From assembly GCF_001483745.1 (NCBI RefSeq), contig NZ_LQBL01000028.1, positions 538,379 through 602,378 of the forward strand: DNA of 64,000 nt. The letters are read 5' to 3'. The position numbers and the translations under genes are program-made. Shown piece after piece: positions 17,091 through 26,498 of this stretch (positions are counted from its first letter, which is position 1; the number at the start of each line of letters is the position of its first letter). The DNA comes from Serinicoccus chungangensis. Lineage in GTDB: Bacteria; Actinomycetota; Actinomycetes; Actinomycetales; Dermatophilaceae. The notes beneath the pieces were generated by a model, which did no database searches, had not been told where the DNA came from, and saw only the letters and a list, made by a program, of their open reading frames with translations.

Positions 17091-19319
17091 CTAGGCCGAC
17101 CTAGTCGCCTCCCCGGCCTCCTCCAGCTCCAGACCGAGCTGGGTGAGCCGGGCGGTGACCAGGTCGGGCGCCAGGCCGAGGTGGTCAGCCAGCTCGGTGA
17201 GGCCCACCCCCGACTCCACGCCGTCGCGCAGCTCCTCGTCCTGCTCGTCGGTCCAGGCGTGGCCACCGGTCACCGCGGTGCGGGGTGAGCGTGCGACGGG
17301 CACCGCCCCGGCGGCCTCCACGAGCGGGGCACCACCGAGGCCCCGCGCCCCCGGCTCGGCGACCGGCACCGGTTCGGGCGCGGTCTCGTCGAGGCGCCGC
17401 AGGGCGCCCAGCACGAGCTGGGTGTCGGTGGTGGGCCAGAAGGGGGGCAGGGAGCGCTGCAGGAACCCGGCATACCTCGCGCTGATCATCCGCGAGTCGA
17501 GGAAGGCGACGACACCGCGGTCGTCCCCGCGCCGGATGAGCCGTCCCGCCCCCTGGGCGAGGCGCAGCGCGGCGTGCGTGGCCGAGACCGCCATGAAGCC
17601 GTTGCCGCCCATCCGGCCGATCGCCTCGGTGCGGGCTGAGGTCAGCGGGTCGTCGGGACGCGGGAACGGGATGCGGTCGACGAGGACGAGCTGGCAGGCG
17701 GAGCCGGGGACGTCGACGCCCTGCCAGAGCGACAGCGTGCCGAACAGGCAGGCGGCCGGGTCGGAGGCGAACTCGCGCACCAGGGTCGGGAGCTGGTCGT
17801 CCCCCTGGCAGCGGATGGTGATGCCCGTGTCGGACAACCGGCTGCGCATCTCCTCGGCCGCCGCCTCGGCGGCCCGCCGCGAGCTGAACAGCCCCAGCGT
17901 GCGCCCCCCGGCCGCCCGGACCAGCTGCTCCATCTCGTCGAAGACGGCCGGGCCGGCGCCGTCGCGACCCGGCGGCGGCAGGTGCGCCGCGACGTAGGCG
18001 ATGGCCTGGGCGGGGTAGTCGAAGGGCGAGCCGACATCCAGGCCCTCCCAGGCCGGGGCGCCCGGTCCGCGCAGCCCGATGGTGCCCGCCACGGCGTCGA
18101 AGGTGCCGCCCAGCTCCAGCGTCGCCGAGGTGAGGACGACGGTGCGCTCCTGGAAGATCTTGTCGCGCACCATCATCGCCACGCTCATGGGAGCCACCCG
18201 CAGGATGCTGCCGCGGCGCTGGTCCTGGGTGATCCACACGACGTCCAGCTCGGCCTCGCCGAGGACCCGCTCACTGGTGTCGAAGACGTCCTGCACCGCG
18301 GCCATCGCCATCTGCGTCGACCCGTCGGCCTCGGCGCCCTTCTCCGGCCGGATCTCGCTCAGGGTGGCGCGGGCGGCGTCCCGGACGAGCTGCAGCGCGG
18401 TCACCAGCCGGTCCGGCAGCGCCGCGAGCTTGCCCTCGGGCAGGTCGGCCAACGCGGCCTCGAGCAGCTCGGTCGTCTCGGCCAGTCGCTCGGCGGCCTC
18501 CCCCTTGCCGGCCCGCCGCGCGGCCACCGACACCGTCGAGGCGGTCAGCTCGTCGGTGATGGTGGAGGTGACCCGGTCGGTGAGCTCGTGGGCCTCGTCG
18601 ACGACGAGCAGGTCGTGCTCGGGCAGCATGAACCGCCCCTCGAAGGCGTCGATCGCCATGAAGCTGTGGTTGGTGACGATGACGTCGACCTCGCCCGCCG
18701 CCTCGCGGGAGCGCTCGACGAAGCAGTCGGCCACGACGGGGCACCGGCTCCCCAGGCACTCGTGCGAGGTGACCGAGACCTGCCGCCAGGCACGGTTGCT
18801 CACGCCCGGCACGAGCTCGTCGCGGTCCCCGGACTCGGTGAGCTCGGCCCAGTCCCTCAGCCGGCTCACCTCGTCGCCGAGCCGGGAGCGCTCGCGGTCC
18901 ACCTGGCCCAGGGCCAGCAGCGCGTCCTCGTCGTCGTCCGGGAAACCACCGACGAGCTTGTGCTGGCACAGGTAGTTGGACCGGCCCTTGACCAGCGCGA
19001 AGGTCGGCCGCCGACCCAGCAGCGGGGCGAGCGCCTCGGAGATCCGCGGCAGGTCGCGGTCGACGATCTGGGCCTGCAGCGCGAGCGTCGCGGTGGCGAC
19101 GACAGCGGGCCTGCCCGTCCGGACGGCGTGCGCGATCGCCGGCACGAGGTAGGCCAGGGACTTGCCGGTGCCCGTGCCGGCCTGGACGAGCAGGTGCTCC
19201 TCGCGCTCGACGGCCCGCTCGACCGCCCTCGCCATCTGCAGCTGGCCGGGGCGCTCGCTGCCCCCGACCCCGCCGACGGCGGCCGCGACGAGGGCGTCGA
19301 GCTCGGGGGTGGTGGGCAT
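17091..19319 (-). CDS. dinG: DinG-family ATP-dependent DNA helicase (XPD-like)
   Basis: 742 residues from the ATG at 19319. Walker A is QAGTGTGKSLAYLVPA, and the DEAH box is VVDEAHEL. An Fe-S cluster domain is marked by the Cys of LCQHK and by CLGSRCPVVADC. The C-terminal motor includes LTSATLELGG, GTLSLWQGVDVPG and QGAGRLIRR. The last 90 residues form a low-complexity linker and a helix-turn-helix-like tail (HAWTDEQDEELRDGVESGVGLTELADHLGLAPDLV) not found in E. coli DinG. The ATG lies 6 bp after TACCCT (19326-19331), suggesting a leaderless mRNA. Confidence 0.92.
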   Translation of the reverse strand: MPTTPELDALVAAAVGGVGGSERPGQLQMARAVERAVEREEHLLVQAGTGTGKSLAYLVPAIAHAVRTGRPAVVATATLALQAQIVDRDLPRISEALAPLLGRRPTFALVKGRSNYLCQHKLVGGFPDDDEDALLALGQVDRERSRLGDEVSRLRDWAELTESGDRDELVPGVSNRAWRQVSVTSHECLGSRCPVVADCFVERSREAAGEVDVIVTNHSFMAIDAFEGRFMLPEHDLLVVDEAHELTDRVTSTITDELTASTVSVAARRAGKGEAAERLAETTELLEAALADLPEGKLAALPDRLVTALQLVRDAARATLSEIRPEKGAEADGSTQMAMAAVQDVFDTSERVLGEAELDVVWITQDQRRGSILRVAPMSVAMMVRDKIFQERTVVLTSATLELGGTFDAVAGTIGLRGPGAPAWEGLDVGSPFDYPAQAIAYVAAHLPPPGRDGAGPAVFDEMEQLVRAAGGRTLGLFSSRRAAEAAAEEMRSRLSDTGITIRCQGDDQLPTLVREFASDPAACLFGTLSLWQGVDVPGSACQLVLVDRIPFPRPDDPLTSARTEAIGRMGGNGFMAVSATHAALRLAQGAGRLIRRGDDRGVVAFLDSRMISARYAGFLQRSLPPFWPTTDTQLVLGALRRLDETAPEPVPVAEPGARGLGGAPLVEAAGAVPVARSPRTAVTGGHAWTDEQDEELRDGVESGVGLTELADHLGLAPDLVTARLTQLGLELEEAGEATRSA

Positions 19320-19379
19320 GGCCCCAGGGTATGCCGTGGCCCCCGCCCGCGCTGACGCCGTCCACAGCCCGGCCAGGGC

Positions 19380-19449
19380 ACCTGAGCAGAGAAGGGCGCC
19401 CCACGCACGGGTCGCAGCAGCTGCCTCGGGAGCCGTTCTCTGCTCAGGT
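19380..19449. repeat. 14-bp perfect inverted repeat around a 42-bp loop
   Basis: ACCTGAGCAGAGAA (19380-19393) is exactly repeated in inverse as TTCTCTGCTCAGGT (19436-19449). It lies between the fdhD stop and the dinG promoter. The arms are less GC-rich than usual. It may be a terminator of fdhD or a binding site pair. Confidence 0.55.
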
Positions 19450-19462
19450 CTCGGCAGCCTCG

Positions 19463-20314
19463 TCAGGCCTCGGCGGCGAGGACGCGCTCGGCCCCGGTGT
19501 AGACGTTGAGGCTGCGGCCCCGGTTGAAGCCGACGAGCGTGAGGCCGACGTCCTCGGCCAGCTCCACCGCCAGCGAGGACGGCGCGGAGACGGCGGACAG
19601 GACCGGGATGCCGGCCAGGGCCGCCTTCTGCACCAGCTCGAAGGACGCCCGCCCGGACACCTGCAGGACCGCCCCGGGCAGCGGCACACCCCGCTCCCGC
19701 AGCGCCCAGCCCACCACCTTGTCGACCGCGTTGTGCCGTCCCACGTCCTCGCGCAGGCACACCAGGTCGAGCCCCGCGCCCTGCGCCCCCGGCACGAAGA
19801 GCCCCGCGGCGTGCACCCCGCCGGTGCGGTCGAAGACGGCCTGGCTCTCGCGGAGCCGGTCGGGCAGGGCCAGCAGGTCGGTCAGGTCGACGCGCGCCCG
19901 GTCGGCGCCCAGGTCGTGGCTGCTCGTGCGGCGGACGGACTCGATCGAGGCGGTGCCGCAGACCCCGCAGGAGGAGGAGGTGTAGACGTGCCGCTCCAGC
20001 GAGGGGTCGGGTGGTGCGACCCCCTCGGCCAGCCGCACGTCGACGATGTTGTAGTCCCGCAGGCCGTCCGACCCGATCCCGGAGCGGTAGTCGATCTGGT
20101 CCACGTCGTCCCACGAGGAGACCACGCCCTCCCCGTGCAGGAAGCCGACCGCCAGGTCGAAGTCGTCCCCCGGCGTCCGCATCGTCACCGAGAAGGACCG
20201 GCCGCCCACCCGGACCTCCAGCGGCTCCTCCCCGGCGAGGACGTCCGCCCGCTCGCGCACGGCGCCCTCGGCAGTGAGGCGGCGCACGCGCCGTCGTTGG
20301 GTGACCCTCGCCAT
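19463..20314 (-). CDS. fdhD: Formate dehydrogenase accessory sulfurtransferase FdhD
   Basis: 283 residues from the ATG at 20314, which lies 6 bp after the -10 TACCGT (20321-20326), so probably leaderless. Family features are the conserved Cys pair in SSSCGVCGTASIESV and REDVGRHNAVDKVVG, with VSGRASFELVQKAALAG following. FdhD moves sulfur from a cysteine desulfurase to the molybdenum cofactor of formate dehydrogenase. No formate dehydrogenase gene is in the window. Confidence 0.94.
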   Translation of the reverse strand: MARVTQRRRVRRLTAEGAVRERADVLAGEEPLEVRVGGRSFSVTMRTPGDDFDLAVGFLHGEGVVSSWDDVDQIDYRSGIGSDGLRDYNIVDVRLAEGVAPPDPSLERHVYTSSSCGVCGTASIESVRRTSSHDLGADRARVDLTDLLALPDRLRESQAVFDRTGGVHAAGLFVPGAQGAGLDLVCLREDVGRHNAVDKVVGWALRERGVPLPGAVLQVSGRASFELVQKAALAGIPVLSAVSAPSSLAVELAEDVGLTLVGFNRGRSLNVYTGAERVLAAEA

Positions 20315-20320
20315 ACCTGC

Positions 20321-20337
20321 ACGGTATCCCCTAGGTT
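20321..20337. promoter_or_regulatory. Face-to-back divergent leaderless promoters of fdhD and the DinB-like gene
   Basis: TACCGT on the minus strand (20321-20326) and TAGGTT on the plus strand (20332-20337) are only 5 bp apart, each 6 bp before an ATG (20314 and 20344). The two start codons are 29 bp apart and the -35 region of each promoter must lie in the other gene's first codons. The two promoters probably exclude each other. Confidence 0.6.
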
Positions 20338-20343
20338 CGAGGG

Positions 20344-20922
20344 ATGGACGAGGCCACCGACACCCTGCTGCGCTACCTGCAGGCGGGCCGGGACGCGGTC
20401 GTGTGGAAGGTCGAGGGCCTGGGCGAGCACGACGCGCGTCGTCCGCTCACGCCGACGGGCACGAGCATCCTGGGCGTGGTGACCCACCTGACCTGGGTGG
20501 ACTGCGGCTACCTGGGGGCCTGCCTCGGGCGCCCCTTCCCCGAGCCCGAGCCCTGGGACCTGGACGACCCCGCGACCGACCCGAACGCCGATCTCGTGGC
20601 CGACCCCGACCAGAGCCTGGAGCAGGTCCTCGACCTCTACCGGCGGGCGGCGGCCTGGTCGGACGCGACGGTGGCGGCCCTCGACCCCGGGGCGACCGGG
20701 ACGGTGCCGTGGTGGCCGCCGGAGCGCCGCCACCCCAGCCTGCACACGCTGCTGGTGCACCTCACCACGGAGACGCACCGGCACGCCGGCCAGCTCGACA
20801 TCCTCCGTGAAGGGCTCGACGGACGGATCGGCGCGCGGCCCGACCTGCTCAACCTCGCCGAGGACACCGACTGGTCCGCGCACGTCGCGCGCGTCCAGCA
20901 GGCCGCCGACCGCTTCCGCTGA
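20344..20922 (+). CDS. DinB-family (DUF664) protein
   Basis: 192 residues from the ATG at 20344. The four-helix DinB fold is recognised by TDTLLRYLQAGRDAVVWKVEGLGEHDARRPLTPTGTSILGVVTHLTWVD and by LLVHLTTETHRHAGQLDILREGLDG, where the His residues form the expected metal site. Members are often thiol-dependent metalloenzymes; in mycothiol-producing bacteria some use mycothiol. The substrate is unknown. Confidence 0.87.
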   Translation: MDEATDTLLRYLQAGRDAVVWKVEGLGEHDARRPLTPTGTSILGVVTHLTWVDCGYLGACLGRPFPEPEPWDLDDPATDPNADLVADPDQSLEQVLDLYRRAAAWSDATVAALDPGATGTVPWWPPERRHPSLHTLLVHLTTETHRHAGQLDILREGLDGRIGARPDLLNLAEDTDWSAHVARVQQAADRFR

Positions 20923-20938
20923 GGCGCCCCGCTGCCCC

Positions 20939-23617
20939 CTACCGGTTCGGTATGCCGTCCGGCGCGCAGACGAAGTGCGCCACGAGGGCGGTCCAGCCGG
21001 TCTGGTGGGAGGCACCGAGACCGCGTCCGTCGTCGCCGTGGAAGTACTCGCTGAAGGTCGGGTGCGCGTCCCACAGCGGCCCGCGCGGGTGGTGCCGCGG
21101 GGTCCCGGGGCGTCGCCCGTCCGGCCCCGGCCGGAAGAGCGAGACGAGCCGCTCCTCGATCTCGTGGGCGACCTGCTCCATACCCATCTGCTGCCCGGAC
21201 CCGGTGGGGTACTCCACCTCGACGCCGGCCCCGGCCCCGCGGCCGTAGATCCGCAACGCGTCGAGCAGCAGCGCGTTGACCGGCAGCCAGACCGGCCCGC
21301 GCCAGTTGGAGTTGCCGCCGAACATCCGGGAGTCCGACTCGCCGGGCACGTAGCGCAGCGAGAGGTCGGCCCCGGCGACGTGGACGCTCACGCCGTCGCG
21401 GTGCGCCGCGGACAGCGACCGGATCCCGTGCGGGGAGAGGAACTCCCCCTCGTCGAGCAGCGGCCGCAGCAGCGCCGACCACTGCTCCTTGGACACGAGC
21501 GACAGGGTGCGCAGGGCATACCCGCGGTGGTTGGTGTGGATGAGTGCGTCGGCGAGCTCGGGGCGCCGCTCGGTCCACCCCTGGAAGAAGTCGGTGAGGT
21601 CCGGCAGCTCGGTCGCGACCCAGTTGGGCACGATCGAGATGCCGGTGAGCGGCAGCAGGCCCACCATCGAGCGCACCGGCATCCGGTGCGCCGTGCCGTC
21701 GTCGTCGACGAGCACGTCGTGGAAGAACTCGTCCTCGGTGTCCCAGAGGGAGGTGTGGTGCGTGCCGAAGTCGTCCAGCGCCTCCGCGATCGACAGGAAG
21801 TGCACGAGGAACTTCGTCGACACCTCGTCCCACGCCTTGTCGTGCCGCGCCAGCTCGGCCGACATCCGCAGCATCTTGAGGCAGAACATCCCCATCCACG
21901 CGGTGGCGTCCGCCTGCTCCAGCCGCTGATCGCCGGCCAGCGCCTCGCTGCGGTCGAAGAGCCCGACGTTGTCCATCCCGAGGAATCCGCCCTCGAAGAC
22001 GTTGGAGCCCTCGGAGTCCTTGCGGTTCACCCACCACGGGAAGTTGAGCAGCATCTTGAGCACGACCCGCTCGAGGAAGTCGCGGTCGCGGCCGCCGTCG
22101 ATGCTGAAGACCTGCCAGGCCGCCCACGGGTGCACCGGCGGGTTGACGTCGGAGAAGTTCCACTCGTAGGCCGCGAGCTGGCCGTTGGGGTTCATCACCC
22201 ACTCGCGGCACATGAGCAGCAGCTGCCACTTGGCGAAGAACGGGTCGACGTGCGCGAGCGCGACGCAGTGGAAGGCCAGGTCCCAGGTCGCGAACCAGGG
22301 GTACTCCCACTCGTCCGGCATCGAGATGACCTCGGCGAGGTTGACGTGCCGCCAGCGGGTGTTGCGCCCGGTCCGGCGGGTATGCCGTCCCGGCGGCGGG
22401 GGCGGCTGCCCCGGGTCCCCCTCGATCCAGCGCGGGACGTCGTAGAGATAGAGCTGCTTGCCCCACTGCAGGCCCGCGAAGGCGCGCCGCGCGATGAGCG
22501 CGTCCTGCTCGCTCGTGCCCGCCGGGATGACCTGGGCGTAGAACGCCTCGCACTCCTGCTCCCGCACCGCGAGGACCTCCTCGACCCCGGTGGCGACGGC
22601 CGGTGCGCCCTCCAGCTCGGTGAGCCGCAGCCGGACGGTGACGCTCTCCCCCGGCGGGACGGCCTCGAAGCGCCACCAGAGCGCCGCCTTGGTCCCCGTC
22701 CGCGCGGGGTTGGCGGCATCCGCCTGGCCGTGCACCACCGCGCGGTTCACCGCGTCCTTGGGGTATGCCGTGTCGCCCTCGCGCGCAGCGTCCTCACCCC
22801 AGAGGGCGGCGACGTTGGTCTCGTTGTCGCAGAAGAGAAGTGAGGGCTCGACCTGCTCGGCGCCAGGACCGGAGGACGCCTCGAGGCGCACCCGGCCGAG
22901 CTCGTGGTGCTCGCCGATGACGGCGGCGGCATACCCCTGTCGCGGTTCCCCTGCCCACAGCCGGGGCCGCCGCTCGTCCAGACCCCAGCTCCAGGTGTTG
23001 CGGAACCACAGCTGCGGCACGAGGTGCAGGGGGGCCGCGTCGGGTCCGTGGTTGGTCGCCGTGATCTCCACGCAGAGGTCGCTCGGGCTCGCCTTGGCGT
23101 GGCGGACCTGCACGTCGAAGAAGCGGTCGCCCTCGAACACCCCGGTGTCGGCGAGCTCGTACTCCTCCTCCTCGATCCCCCGCTCACCGTTGACCCGCAC
23201 GAGCTCTTCGTAGGGGAAGGCCGCCTGCGGGTAGCGGTAGAGCCAGGAGGCGTAGCTGTGCGTGGGCGTGCCATCCAGCGCCCACCAGTACTCCTTGACG
23301 TCCTCACCGTGGTTGCCCTGCGGGTTGGTCAGGCCGAAGAGCCGCTCCTTGAGCCGGTCGTCGCGACCGTTCCAGAGCGCCAGGCCGAGGTTGAGGTAGC
23401 CGTCGAGGTCGCTGATCCCGGCCAGGCCGTCCTCCCCCCAGCGGTAGGCGCGCAGGTGGCTGTGGTCGAAGGGGAAGGACCCCCAGGCGTCCCCGTCCGC
23501 GCTGTAGTCCTCGCGCACCGTGCCCCACTGCCGGGCCGAGACGTAGGGACCCCACCTGCGCCAGGCGGCACGCGGGTCGTCGGAGTCGGCGAGGCGGTCG
23601 TGCTCTGCGGTGCTCAC
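20939..23617 (-). CDS. MGH1-like/GH63-type glycoside hydrolase
   Basis: 892 residues from a GTG at 23617 (-10-like CACCCT 7 bp upstream). N-terminal substrate-binding region (about 1-340) and a C-terminal (alpha/alpha)6 barrel with [54 protein letters not shown] and [13 protein letters not shown]. This combination is typical of bacterial relatives of GH63 glucosidases and mannosylglycerate hydrolases. It has no signal peptide, so it likely acts on cytosolic glucosylated or mannosylated solutes. The exact substrate is not determined. Four copies of the octamer GGTATGCC/GGCATACC lie inside the gene. Confidence 0.85.
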   Translation of the reverse strand: MSTAEHDRLADSDDPRAAWRRWGPYVSARQWGTVREDYSADGDAWGSFPFDHSHLRAYRWGEDGLAGISDLDGYLNLGLALWNGRDDRLKERLFGLTNPQGNHGEDVKEYWWALDGTPTHSYASWLYRYPQAAFPYEELVRVNGERGIEEEEYELADTGVFEGDRFFDVQVRHAKASPSDLCVEITATNHGPDAAPLHLVPQLWFRNTWSWGLDERRPRLWAGEPRQGYAAAVIGEHHELGRVRLEASSGPGAEQVEPSLLFCDNETNVAALWGEDAAREGDTAYPKDAVNRAVVHGQADAANPARTGTKAALWWRFEAVPPGESVTVRLRLTELEGAPAVATGVEEVLAVREQECEAFYAQVIPAGTSEQDALIARRAFAGLQWGKQLYLYDVPRWIEGDPGQPPPPPGRHTRRTGRNTRWRHVNLAEVISMPDEWEYPWFATWDLAFHCVALAHVDPFFAKWQLLLMCREWVMNPNGQLAAYEWNFSDVNPPVHPWAAWQVFSIDGGRDRDFLERVVLKMLLNFPWWVNRKDSEGSNVFEGGFLGMDNVGLFDRSEALAGDQRLEQADATAWMGMFCLKMLRMSAELARHDKAWDEVSTKFLVHFLSIAEALDDFGTHHTSLWDTEDEFFHDVLVDDDGTAHRMPVRSMVGLLPLTGISIVPNWVATELPDLTDFFQGWTERRPELADALIHTNHRGYALRTLSLVSKEQWSALLRPLLDEGEFLSPHGIRSLSAAHRDGVSVHVAGADLSLRYVPGESDSRMFGGNSNWRGPVWLPVNALLLDALRIYGRGAGAGVEVEYPTGSGQQMGMEQVAHEIEERLVSLFRPGPDGRRPGTPRHHPRGPLWDAHPTFSEYFHGDDGRGLGASHQTGWTALVAHFVCAPDGIPNR

Positions 23618-23693
23618 GGCCGCCAGGGTGTCACACGGTCGGGCCGACGCACTCGTCAGGACGCCAGGGCCTGCGTGGCCCTACCGTGGAGCC

Positions 23694-24389
23694 ATGCCTG
23701 TCAGAGACCTCGCCGGACGTCGGATCGCCATCGTCGGGGCCAGCGGCGCCCTCGGCTCGCTGCTCGCGCGCCGGCTCGTCGACGAGGGTGCGCGCCTGCT
23801 CCTGGTGGGCCGCGACGAGCAGCGGCTCCGGGCGCTGGGGATCGACGCCCCGACCGTGGTCGCCGACCTCGGCGACGCCACCGCGGGTGACCGGGTGGCG
23901 GCCGCCGCGACCGAGCACCTCGGTGGCCTCGACGGTGTCGTCAACGCCGCCGGCATCGCCGCCTTCGGGTCGCTGGTCGACACCCCGGACGAGGTCATCG
24001 AGGAGGTCTTCACCACCAACGTCATCGGCCCGGCCTTCCTGCTGCGCCGGCTCCTGCCCCTCCTGCAGGAGTCGAAGGGGTTCGTCGTCAACCTCAGCGC
24101 GATCCTGGCCGAGCGCCCGATGGCCGGGATGGGGGTGTATGCCGCGAGCAAGGCGGCGATGACCTGCCTCGACCGGGCGCTCGCCAGCGAGCTGCGCCGG
24201 GCCTCGGTCTCGGTGCTGGACGTGCGCCCGCCGCATACCGAGACCGGTCTCGCCGACCGCCCGATCCACGGCACCGCACCGCGTCTGCCCCAGGGCCTGG
24301 AGCCTCAGGTCGTGGCCGACCGGATCGTGCGGGCCATCGCCGCGGGAGACACCGAGCTCGCCTCCGACGCCTTCACGTCCGGCGACTGA
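23694..24389 (+). CDS. Short-chain dehydrogenase/reductase
   Basis: 231 residues from the ATG at 23694, 6 bp after TACCGT (23682-23687), so probably leaderless. The Rossmann signature is GASGALGSLLARRL, with NAAG, the catalytic Ser in VVNLSAI and the YxxxK motif in YAASKAAM. The cofactor-preference position (GRDEQRL) suits NADP(H). The substrate is unknown. Confidence 0.92.
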   Translation: MPVRDLAGRRIAIVGASGALGSLLARRLVDEGARLLLVGRDEQRLRALGIDAPTVVADLGDATAGDRVAAAATEHLGGLDGVVNAAGIAAFGSLVDTPDEVIEEVFTTNVIGPAFLLRRLLPLLQESKGFVVNLSAILAERPMAGMGVYAASKAAMTCLDRALASELRRASVSVLDVRPPHTETGLADRPIHGTAPRLPQGLEPQVVADRIVRAIAAGDTELASDAFTSGD

Positions 24390-24415
24390 GGCGTCGCCGT
24401 GGGTCAGGAGCGAGC

Positions 24416-24832
24416 ATGAGCGACCTGCAGTGCCCGGCCCGCATCGTCCTGCTGGACGCCGACGCGGCGCACACCTCGACCGAGGCCCTTCAGGCCGAGC
24501 GGGTGGCTCACGTCTACGCGGACAGGGGATGTGGGGCCCTGGACCCGGCCACCGCGCTCGCGGCGGCGTGGGAGGTCGTGGTCACCGGGCTGGATGCCAG
24601 CCCAGGCGGCTTGCGCACCGCCTTGGAGGACCTCGCCGACCTGCACCGCGGCGAGACCGTGGTGGTCGTGACTCACGGCGAGGTCATGACCGCCCTCCTG
24701 CCCACGCTGGGGTGGGCCGTCGAGGACCGTGCCCCGTGCGCCGGTCTGGTCCTGGAGCGTGACGGGGACGGCTGGCGCAACCGTGGTCGGGTGACCGCAC
24801 GCCCGGATGGAGGCGCCGCTCAGACGGCGTAG
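24416..24832 (+). CDS. Degenerate histidine phosphatase family protein
   Basis: 138 residues from the ATG at 24416 with AGGAGCG upstream. The start (MSDLQCPARIVLL) matches the actinobacterial histidine phosphatase N-terminus, but where R-H-G/A-E should follow it reads DADAAHT, so the phospho-accepting His is gone. The second half keeps RGETVVVVTHGEVM with the other catalytic His. The protein is about 60 residues shorter than relatives. It is probably a pseudo-enzyme or decaying gene. Its 3' end overlaps that of hflX by 13 bp, tail to tail. Confidence 0.65.
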   Translation: MSDLQCPARIVLLDADAAHTSTEALQAERVAHVYADRGCGALDPATALAAAWEVVVTGLDASPGGLRTALEDLADLHRGETVVVVTHGEVMTALLPTLGWAVEDRAPCAGLVLERDGDGWRNRGRVTARPDGGAAQTA

Positions 24833-26370
24833 TCGCTGAGGTGGCCGTGCAGGTCGGGGTCGACCTTGGCCTCGACCCGGGTGCCCTCGGCGGTGTGCTC
24901 CTCGGCGAGGATCTCGCCCTCGTCGTAGAGCCGCGCCACGAGGTCGCCCCGGTCGTAGGGCAGCAGCACGTCCACGAGGATCTCCGGACGGGGCAGCGCG
25001 GCCTCGACCGCCTCGAGCAGCTCCGGCACGCCGGCACCGGTCTTGGCCGAGACGACGACCACCCGCGGGTAGGCGCGGCGCAGCCGGTCGAGGACCTCGG
25101 GGTCGGCGAGGTCGGCCTTGTTGACCGCCACGATCTCGGGGATCTTGAGGGCCGAGCCCTCGTCGATCTCCGCGAGCACGGCGTGCACCGCGTCGACCTG
25201 CCCCTCCGGGTCCGGGTGCGAGCCGTCCACGACGTGCAGCAGCACGTCGGCGTCCGCCGCCTCCTCGAGGGTGGACCGGAAGGCCTCGACGAGCTGGTGG
25301 GGCAGCCGCTTCACGAAGCCGACGGTGTCGGACAGGGTGTAGGTGCGGCCCTCCTCGCTCTCGGTGCGCCGGACCGTCGGGTCCAGGGTCGCGAAGAGCT
25401 GGTTCTGCACCAGGACCCCCGCCCCGGTGAGGCGGTTGAGCAGCGAGGACTTCCCGGCGTTGGTGTAGCCGACGATGGCCACGCTGGGGACCCGGTGGCT
25501 GCGCCGCGAGGAGCGCTTGGTGTCGCGGACGGTCTTCATCGCCGTGATCTCCCGGCGGAGCCGGGCGATGCGGGTGTTGATCCGCCGCCGGTCCAGCTCG
25601 ATCTTGGTCTCACCGGGGCCGCGGGAGCCGATGCCCTCACCCCCGGCCACCCGGCCACCGGCCTGGCGGGACATCGACTCGCCCCAGCCGCGCAGGCGCG
25701 GCAGGAGGTACTGCAGCTGGGCCAGCTCGACCTGGGCGCGACCTTCCTTGCTCTTGGCGTGCTGGGCGAAGATGTCGAGGATGAGCGCGGTGCGGTCGAT
25801 GACCTTGACCTTGACGACGTCCTCCAGCGCGCGCCGCTGGGACGGGCCGAGCTCGCCGTCGCACACGACGGTGTCGGCGCCCTCCGCGGCCACGATCTCC
25901 CGCAGCTGCGCGGCCTTGCCGCTGCCCAGGTAGGTCGCGGGGTCCGGCTTCTGCCGCCGCTGGATGACGCCGTCGAGCACGGTCGAGCCGGCGGTCTCGG
26001 CCAGCGCGGCGAGCTCGCGCAGCGAGTTCTCCGCGTCCTCGAGGGTCGTCTGCCCGTTGTCCTCCCACACGCTCGCGAGGACGACCCGCTCGAGGCGCAG
26101 CTGGCGGTACTCGACCTCGGTGACGTCCTCGAGCTCGGTGGACAGCCCCGCGACCCGGCGCAGCGCGGCACGCTCCTCCCGGTCCAGCTGGTCGCCGTCC
26201 CGGTCCAGGTCGCCGTGCACGCCCGGGTCCGTGCCCTCGGGCGTCTGCCCCCAGCTGCCCCAGTCGCCCTCGTGCAGGTCGATCGCGTCGTCGTCGATGA
26301 GGGCCTCGGCGCGGCGGTCGAGCAGGCGGCCGCCGTCGGTGCCGGTCGGGTCGGTGCGTGGTGCGGTCAT
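24820..26370 (-). CDS. hflX: GTPase HflX, ribosome-splitting factor
   Basis: 516 residues from the ATG at 26370 with GGAG 7 bp upstream. The N-terminal HflX domain includes LGSGKAAQLREIV, followed by GGEGIGSRGPGETKIELDRR and the coiled region. The G domain has G1 GYTNAGKSSLLNRL, G3 DTVGFVKRLPHQLVEAF and G4 NKAD. HflX rescues stalled ribosomes by splitting 70S particles. An acidic N-terminal extension of about 60 residues is seen, as in other actinobacteria. Confidence 0.96.
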   Translation of the reverse strand: MTAPRTDPTGTDGGRLLDRRAEALIDDDAIDLHEGDWGSWGQTPEGTDPGVHGDLDRDGDQLDREERAALRRVAGLSTELEDVTEVEYRQLRLERVVLASVWEDNGQTTLEDAENSLRELAALAETAGSTVLDGVIQRRQKPDPATYLGSGKAAQLREIVAAEGADTVVCDGELGPSQRRALEDVVKVKVIDRTALILDIFAQHAKSKEGRAQVELAQLQYLLPRLRGWGESMSRQAGGRVAGGEGIGSRGPGETKIELDRRRINTRIARLRREITAMKTVRDTKRSSRRSHRVPSVAIVGYTNAGKSSLLNRLTGAGVLVQNQLFATLDPTVRRTESEEGRTYTLSDTVGFVKRLPHQLVEAFRSTLEEAADADVLLHVVDGSHPDPEGQVDAVHAVLAEIDEGSALKIPEIVAVNKADLADPEVLDRLRRAYPRVVVVSAKTGAGVPELLEAVEAALPRPEILVDVLLPYDRGDLVARLYDEGEILAEEHTAEGTRVEAKVDPDLHGHLSDYAV

Positions 26371-26391
26371 AATCTCCTTCGGGTCGTGCAG

Positions 26392-26401
26392 ACGGTATGC
26401 C
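26392..26401 (-). promoter_or_regulatory. hflX promoter -10 within the octamer
   Basis: GGCATACCGT on the minus strand contains the -10 TACCGT, giving a start near 26385 and a 15-base leader holding the ribosome site. The -10 overlaps the dispersed octamer GGCATACC. Confidence 0.5.
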
Positions 26402-26498
26402 TGCGGCCGGCTCCCCGCCAGCCTCTCACCAGGTGAACGCCGCGGACCACCGATTTGTTGCCTCGGTCGGTCGCGCCGCCGTGGGAGACTGGCCGCCG

